DNA of 64,000 nt from Cyanobacteriota bacterium (GTDB lineage Bacteria > Acidobacteriota > Vicinamibacteria > Vicinamibacterales > UBA2999), in assembly GCA_019752015.1 (NCBI GenBank), contig JAIEMQ010000008.1, forward strand, positions 49,632 through 113,631, written 5' to 3'. The position numbers were made by a program, and so were the translations under genes. The notes under the pieces are model-generated. The model did no database searches. It had not been told where the DNA came from and saw only the letters and a list, made by a program, of their open reading frames with translations. Every line of letters starts with the position of its first letter. The first letter of the stretch is position 1. Below, piece by piece: positions 59,911 to 64,000 of the stretch.

Positions 59911-60789
59911 ATGAAGATGCGACTTGCGTTCGTGCTCGGCCTGACCTTCGTCACCAGCCTGTCCGCCCAGCAGCCGCCTGCGGCGCCCGCGCGTCCGGCG
60001 ACACCGCCGGTGATGGTCGGTCAGCAGGACGGATTTTTCACGACCAGGGATGGCGTCAGGATCCACTACCTCACCCACGGAGACAACGGATCGTGGGTTG
60101 TACTCGTGCACGGCTACTCCGATAACGCGCAGCGCATGTGGTTCAACACCGGCATCGCGCCTGAAATCGCGAAGCATCATCGCGTCGTTGCGATCGACAA
60201 CCGCAATCACGGGCAAAGCGACAAGCCCACGCCCGGGGGGTCGGGACGCGCGCAGGATGTGATCGAGCTGATGGACCATCTCAAGATTCAGCGCGCGCAC
60301 ATTCACGGCTACTCGATGGGCGGCGGGATCGTCGGCTCGTTGCTGGGCATGATCCCCGAGCGCTTCATCACCGCCGGATTCGGCGGCTCCGGCATGACCG
60401 AGACCAATGCCAGTTATCGCGCCGAGGCCGAGGCGATGGATGATGCGCTGCCGAAAGCCACCGGCGCCGATGCCGAAGGCATGGAGCGATTCCGCTCGCG
60501 AGTGGCGGCGGCGCGGCCTGCCGGCAGCGCGGCGGCGGCGACTACCACTGCGCCGCCGGCAGCTGTTACGGTGGATCTGACGAAGCTGACAATTCCGATC
60601 CTCGCGGTGAACGGCTCGTTCGACAATCCGTATCGCAAGACGCACCGCCTCTGGCGTGAAGTCCAGACCTTCCACAACGTGATCCTTCCCGGCAGGACCC
60701 ACCTGACCGCTATCGCCGCGGGGGCGGCCCCATCGCAGCAATACGTCGATGCAATTTCGAAATTCATCGACATGTACGATGTGAAATGA
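59911..60789 (+). CDS. exported alpha/beta hydrolase
   Basis: This is a 292-residue hydrolase with a signal peptide (LAFVLGLTFVTSLSAQ). The oxyanion loop is HGYSDN, the nucleophile Ser135 lies in GYSMGG, and the general acid region is near NGSFDNPY. The catalytic His is near PGRTHLTAI. A Pro/Ala-rich insert (AAAATTTAPPAA) sits in the cap. It is most like esterase/epoxide-hydrolase relatives. The next gene starts 10 bp later and may be co-transcribed. The substrate is unknown. Confidence 0.88.
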   Translation: MKMRLAFVLGLTFVTSLSAQQPPAAPARPATPPVMVGQQDGFFTTRDGVRIHYLTHGDNGSWVVLVHGYSDNAQRMWFNTGIAPEIAKHHRVVAIDNRNHGQSDKPTPGGSGRAQDVIELMDHLKIQRAHIHGYSMGGGIVGSLLGMIPERFITAGFGGSGMTETNASYRAEAEAMDDALPKATGADAEGMERFRSRVAAARPAGSAAAATTTAPPAAVTVDLTKLTIPILAVNGSFDNPYRKTHRLWREVQTFHNVILPGRTHLTAIAAGAAPSQQYVDAISKFIDMYDVK

Positions 60790-60799
60790 TTCGACTGCG

Positions 60800-61690
60800 A
60801 TGCGCATCATCGTTCTCGGCGCCGGCGCGATCGGCAGTGTCTACGGCGCCCGGCTTTCGAAATACCACGACGTCACGCTGATCGGCGGCGCGGCCCATGT
60901 CGGGGCCATCCAGCGTGATGGCTTGATCGTGCAAGGCCACGTCCAGGGCACGCTTCGTCTTCCGGCGTTCACGGCTGTTCCCTCGATCGCGCCGGGCACG
61001 CTGATCCTGCTGACGACGAAGGTCAACAACAACGTTGCGGCGGTCGCACCGATCGTCGACATGCTGCCCGACAGTGTCACGATCGTCTGCGTCCAGAATG
61101 GTCTGTATTCCGAAAATCTCGTCAAGGATCTGGTCGGCGATCGTGCCCTCGTGCTGCGCGCGATCACGCAGGTCGGCGGCATCCTGGTGCGTCCCGGCGT
61201 CGTCGACAATACCGTCGCCGGTTACACGCTCCTCGAATCGCACGCGCGGTCACCTGCGATTGCCGCGATGCTCAGCGAAGCGGGGCTCGATGGCCGTATC
61301 ATCCCCGACATCAAGAAGGAAATGTGGCGGAAGGCCGTCTTCAATTGCGTGATCAATCCGACGACCGCGCTGATGGCGTGCGAAGTCGGCGGCATTGTCG
61401 ACCCGCAGCTCAATTCACTGAAGCGACAGATCATCGACGAATGTCTGGCGGTGGCCAGAGCGGATGGCGTCACGTTCGATGAAGACTTCATCGAGGTGAT
61501 CGACCATCTGTTCGCCGGCGCGAGGACGATTGCGTCAATGAGCCAGGACCTGATGAAAGGCCGCGAGACCGAGATCGATTACATGAACGGCGCCGTCGCT
61601 GAACTAGGTATGAAGTTCGGCATTGCGTGTCCAGTCAACGACGCACTGGCCACGATGATTCGCTACGTGGAAAGCACTCGGCGCGGCTGA
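60800..61690 (+). CDS. ketopantoate-reductase family protein
   Basis: This is a 296-residue NADPH-dependent reductase of the ApbA/PanE family. The nucleotide loop GAGAIGSVYGARL is at residues 7-19. Next come LLTTKVNN with the conserved Lys, VQNGL, and the C-terminal helical domain with WRKAVFNCVINPTTAL, in which Lys and Asn face the active site, and a conserved SMSQDLMKGRETEID. The true PanE reaction makes pantoate for coenzyme A, but many members act on other 2-oxoacids, so the pathway is not fixed. It lies behind the exported hydrolase. Confidence 0.9.
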   Translation: MRIIVLGAGAIGSVYGARLSKYHDVTLIGGAAHVGAIQRDGLIVQGHVQGTLRLPAFTAVPSIAPGTLILLTTKVNNNVAAVAPIVDMLPDSVTIVCVQNGLYSENLVKDLVGDRALVLRAITQVGGILVRPGVVDNTVAGYTLLESHARSPAIAAMLSEAGLDGRIIPDIKKEMWRKAVFNCVINPTTALMACEVGGIVDPQLNSLKRQIIDECLAVARADGVTFDEDFIEVIDHLFAGARTIASMSQDLMKGRETEIDYMNGAVAELGMKFGIACPVNDALATMIRYVESTRRG

Positions 61691-61712
61691 ATTCCGTCCC
61701 CCCGGCAGGACT
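61684..61712 (+). repeat. single unit of the short GC-rich repeat
   Basis: One unit (GCTGAATTCCGTCCCCCCGG) overlaps the last bases of the reductase gene and runs into the short gap before the next gene. Confidence 0.75.
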
Positions 61713-61730
61713 CCTGCATGCTCCGTCACC

Positions 61731-62633
61731 ATGGAAACGACCGTGCGCGGCGTCCGCATCTCTCATCCCGAGCGCGTCATCTACCCTGAGCTCGACTTTT
61801 CGAAGCTCGACCTGGTCCGGTATTACGACGGCATCGGCGAGCGCATCCTTCCGCACGTCGTCGATCGGCCGCTGACGCTCGTCCATTGCCCCGACGGCAT
61901 GCTGGCGCCGTGCAACTACATGCGGCATCGCAAGGTGTGGGGCCCCGACGTGTTGCGGCGCGTGCGCATCCAGGAAAAAACCAAGGTCGGTGAATACCTC
62001 GCTGTCGACGACCTCAAGGGCGTGATCGCGCTCGCGCAAATGGGCGTGATCGAAATTCACACGTGGAATTCGACAACGAAAGACATCGAGCGGCCAAACC
62101 GGCTGGTGTGGGATTTCGATCCCGGTCCCAAAGTGAAATGGCCGGCGGTGATCAAAGCGGCGAAGGCGATCCGCGAGCTGCTCGCAACGCTCGGCCTCGA
62201 CTCGTGGGTGAAGACGACCGGCGGACGCGGACTGCACGTCGTGGTGCCGATCGTGCCGCACCGGCAATGGGATGAGTGCCTCGACTTTTCTCGCGCGGTC
62301 GCATCGGCACTCGCGGCGACCGATCCGGCGCTCTTCACGATCACGTTCGCCAAGCGAGGACGCGAGTCGAAGATCCTGATCGACTACCTTCGCAACAACC
62401 GCACGAACACGTCGGTGTGCGCCTACTCGGCGCGCGCCCGAGACGGCGCGACGGTATCCATGCCGCTGACATGGGAACAGTTGACGGCGAAGCTGGATCC
62501 GGCTCGTTTCACCGTCGAGACCGCGCCTCGTCTGAACAAAGTCGATCCATGGCGCGGCTATTGGACGGCCCGGCAGAAAATCGCCAGGAAGGCCTTCGAC
62601 GCCATAACCCGGCTCCAGCCTGACGTAGCGTGA
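61731..62633 (+). CDS. LigD-type polymerase (PrimPol) domain protein
   Basis: This is a 300-residue protein that equals the polymerase domain of DNA ligase D, here without ligase or nuclease domains. Motifs are HPERVIYPE at the start, DFDPG with Asp128 and Asp130 for metal binding, KTTGGRGLHVVVP and LIDYLRNNR toward the end. Such proteins add nucleotides during non-homologous end joining. No Ku gene or ligase lies in the window, so partners must be elsewhere. The start ATG has no strong ribosome site. Confidence 0.93.
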   Translation: METTVRGVRISHPERVIYPELDFSKLDLVRYYDGIGERILPHVVDRPLTLVHCPDGMLAPCNYMRHRKVWGPDVLRRVRIQEKTKVGEYLAVDDLKGVIALAQMGVIEIHTWNSTTKDIERPNRLVWDFDPGPKVKWPAVIKAAKAIRELLATLGLDSWVKTTGGRGLHVVVPIVPHRQWDECLDFSRAVASALAATDPALFTITFAKRGRESKILIDYLRNNRTNTSVCAYSARARDGATVSMPLTWEQLTAKLDPARFTVETAPRLNKVDPWRGYWTARQKIARKAFDAITRLQPDVA

Positions 62634-62661
62634 CGCCCGGAGTCGGACTAGACTACTTTTC

Positions 62662-63651
62662 ATGCCGGCCACCAACGTCTCTTTGCGGATGCTCAGCGAT
62701 CAGGACGTGCTGCAGCAGCTCCGCGCCCTGCGCCAGAAACAGCCCGTCAAGTTCACCGCCTTCTATTCGAGCCAGCTTGGCGGCATCGTGACGGACCCCG
62801 CGCTGATGGTGATCCCGTTCGACGATCACATGGTGCATCGCGGCCACGGCATTTTTGATACCGCCGGCATCGTCAACGGCAAGATCTATGACCTCGACGC
62901 GCACCTCGATCGCTTCCTGAAGTCGGCCGAGCGCTCGAAACTGAAGCTGCCGGGCATGCGCGAAGAAATGCGCGACATCATCATCAAGACAACGGCGGCG
63001 AGCGGCCGCCGCGACGGTTCAATCAGATATTGGCTGTCCTCAGGGCCGGGCAACCTCGATCTCACGCCTGTCGCCGGCGCCGATCCCGGTTTCTTCGTCA
63101 TGATTTTCGCGGGCCTCGTCTATCCGGAGAAATGGAAGACCGACGGCGTGCGCGTGATGACCACGACCTACCCGATCAAGCCGCCGCTCTATGCCATCAC
63201 CAAGACGACGAACTACATGCCGAACGTCTTGATGCAGATGGAAGCAAAAGAAAAAGGCTTCGACAACGGCGTGTTCATCGACCACGACGGCCACGTTGGC
63301 GAGAGCTCGAACATGAACGTCGCCTTCGTGTCGCAAGACGACGTGCTGGTCCACCCGAAATTCGATCACATCCTTTCGGGCTGCACGTCGATGCGGCTGC
63401 TCGAGCTCGCCAGGAAGCTGGTCAAGAGCGGCCAGCTGAAGGACGTCAAGGTCACCGACATCACGCTGCGCGACGCGCTGGCGGCGAAAGAGATGCTGTT
63501 GATCGGCAGCTCGGTGAAAGTCGCCGGCATCGTGCAGTGGAACGAACACAAGATCGGCAACGGCAAGCCGGGGCCGATTGCGTCGGCCCTGCTTGCGCTG
63601 CTCGAGGAAGACATGCGATCAGGCGATCGACTGATCGACGTTCCGTACTAA
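62662..63651 (+). CDS. class IV aminotransferase (BCAT/DAAT type)
   Basis: This is a PLP enzyme of 329 residues. The catalytic lysine is Lys181 (AITKTTNYMPN), and other fold-type IV marks are VHRGHGIFDT, GVFIDHDGHVGESSNMNVAFV (split here: DHDGHVGESSN, with the phosphate-binding Glu) and SGCTSMRLLELA. It probably acts on branched-chain or D-amino acids; the two types cannot be told apart by eye. A TAGACT box lies just before the ATG, as in the 62-bp leaders. Length is normal. Confidence 0.92.
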   Translation: MPATNVSLRMLSDQDVLQQLRALRQKQPVKFTAFYSSQLGGIVTDPALMVIPFDDHMVHRGHGIFDTAGIVNGKIYDLDAHLDRFLKSAERSKLKLPGMREEMRDIIIKTTAASGRRDGSIRYWLSSGPGNLDLTPVAGADPGFFVMIFAGLVYPEKWKTDGVRVMTTTYPIKPPLYAITKTTNYMPNVLMQMEAKEKGFDNGVFIDHDGHVGESSNMNVAFVSQDDVLVHPKFDHILSGCTSMRLLELARKLVKSGQLKDVKVTDITLRDALAAKEMLLIGSSVKVAGIVQWNEHKIGNGKPGPIASALLALLEEDMRSGDRLIDVPY

Positions 63652-63653
63652 AC

Positions 63654-63858
63654 TCAGAAGCTGAAGCGAATCGACACGTCGACCTGGCGCGGGTTCGAGA
63701 CGCTGGTCGCCTGCATGAAGTACTGCGACGTCATCACGCCGCTGAATCCCGAGAAGTTGGATCGATTCGTCAGGTTCTGCGCCGACACGTTGATGGTGAT
63801 GCCCTTCTGACGTCCGCCGCCGCGCGGTCCCGGACCGCCGCCGCCGCGCGGGCCGGCG
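63654..63858 (-). pseudogene. TonB-dependent receptor, C-terminal fragment
   Basis: The minus strand encodes a Gly/Pro-rich linker (GPRGGGGPGPRGGG) followed by ITINVSAQNLTNRSNFSGFS and SVSNPRQVDVSIRFSF, the end of an outer-membrane receptor of the carboxypeptidase-regulatory type, with Phe as last residue. Upstream of 63858 the sequence changes to a glycosyltransferase reading on the other strand. The rest of the receptor is missing. Confidence 0.65.
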
Positions 63859-64000
63859 ATGCGCATCGTCCATACCGGCAATTTTTACGGCCATCGCAAG
63901 CCGGACGTGATCCTAAAGGCAATCCGGATATTGGCGGAGGACCGCGATATCCGCGCCGGTCTACGGCTGGAATTTGTTGGACAGCTCCGCGAGAGCTTCC
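63859..64000 (+). CDS. glycosyltransferase fragment, continues beyond window
   Basis: The plus strand from an ATG at 63859 encodes MRIVHTGNFYGHRKPDVILK, then ILAEDRDIRAGLRLEFVGQL. This matches the start of the second Rossmann domain of GT4-type glycosyltransferases, where HTG-FYGHR-P recurs. The first domain is not present, so this is either an internal start of a broken gene or the right part of a truncated one. The frame is open at the window edge. Confidence 0.55.
   Translation, partial: MRIVHTGNFYGHRKPDVILKAIRILAEDRDIRAGLRLEFVGQLRESF

Overview
The window reads as a GC-rich chromosomal segment of a Gram-negative soil-type bacterium, most likely Acidobacteriota and possibly the Vicinamibacteria group. 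The reasons are outer-membrane receptors with carboxypeptidase-regulatory N-terminal domains, an orphan MacB/FtsX-type permease of the kind duplicated in Acidobacteria, a VWFA-domain secreted protein remnant, and small PEGA-like and winged-helix proteins. This assignment is inference; there is no rRNA or marker gene in the window.

Layout. Positions 1-4.2 kb hold a copper-resistance set: cytochrome c, CopA multicopper oxidase, CopB outer-membrane protein and a cupredoxin. Positions 4.4-11.4 kb hold two TonB-dependent receptors, a BNR-type exported protein and a small exported protein. The second receptor resembles FecA, has an operator-like promoter and carries a frameshift after its signal peptide. 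Positions 11.5-12.2 kb hold a HepT/MntA toxin-antitoxin pair with both diagnostic motifs intact. Positions 12.5-18.2 kb hold two PEGA-like paralogues that share a 62-bp leader, an ICMT-like methyltransferase, a C-terminally truncated GH15 enzyme coupled to a ferric-reductase-like flavoprotein, and a winged-helix protein. Positions 18.5-24 kb hold an Omp85-like protein, then a coupled run of PHP, glycosyltransferase and alpha/beta-hydrolase genes, and a DedA protein. Positions 24-34.4 kb are rearranged: transposase, recombinase, permease and P-type ATPase scraps lie between intact genes. Positions 34.4-42.3 kb hold two two-component systems, an HtrA protease, a zinc-ribbon protein, a Csp-type copper-storage protein and a DUF305 protein.

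Positions 42.3-45.5 kb are bracketed by a 40-bp direct repeat. This segment carries a gene in which a sensor-kinase HAMP region is fused in frame to the C-terminal part of a CusA-type RND pump. Positions 46.9-47.9 kb contain the most striking feature. Next to a MerR fragment lie two coupled genes, a MerP-like HMA protein and an exported thioredoxin-like protein. Each is interrupted by exactly one in-frame TGA at a position where a functional cysteine is expected, so they are candidate selenoproteins. Further on are a CrcB fluoride channel with a fluoride riboswitch, a DUF1778/GNAT toxin-antitoxin pair, a Crp/Fnr regulator, a 1343-residue CheB-CheR-PAS-kinase-receiver fusion, truncated ABC and GGDEF pieces, an SDR gene with an 8-bp tandem repeat at its end, and housekeeping-type genes (FAD oxidase, ketopantoate-reductase-like, LigD polymerase-like, class IV aminotransferase). 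The window ends on a receptor fragment next to a glycosyltransferase fragment.

Overall theme: metal and thiol stress (copper, mercury-type genes, iron uptake, fluoride) on a background of heavy gene decay, small repeats and chimeric junctions.
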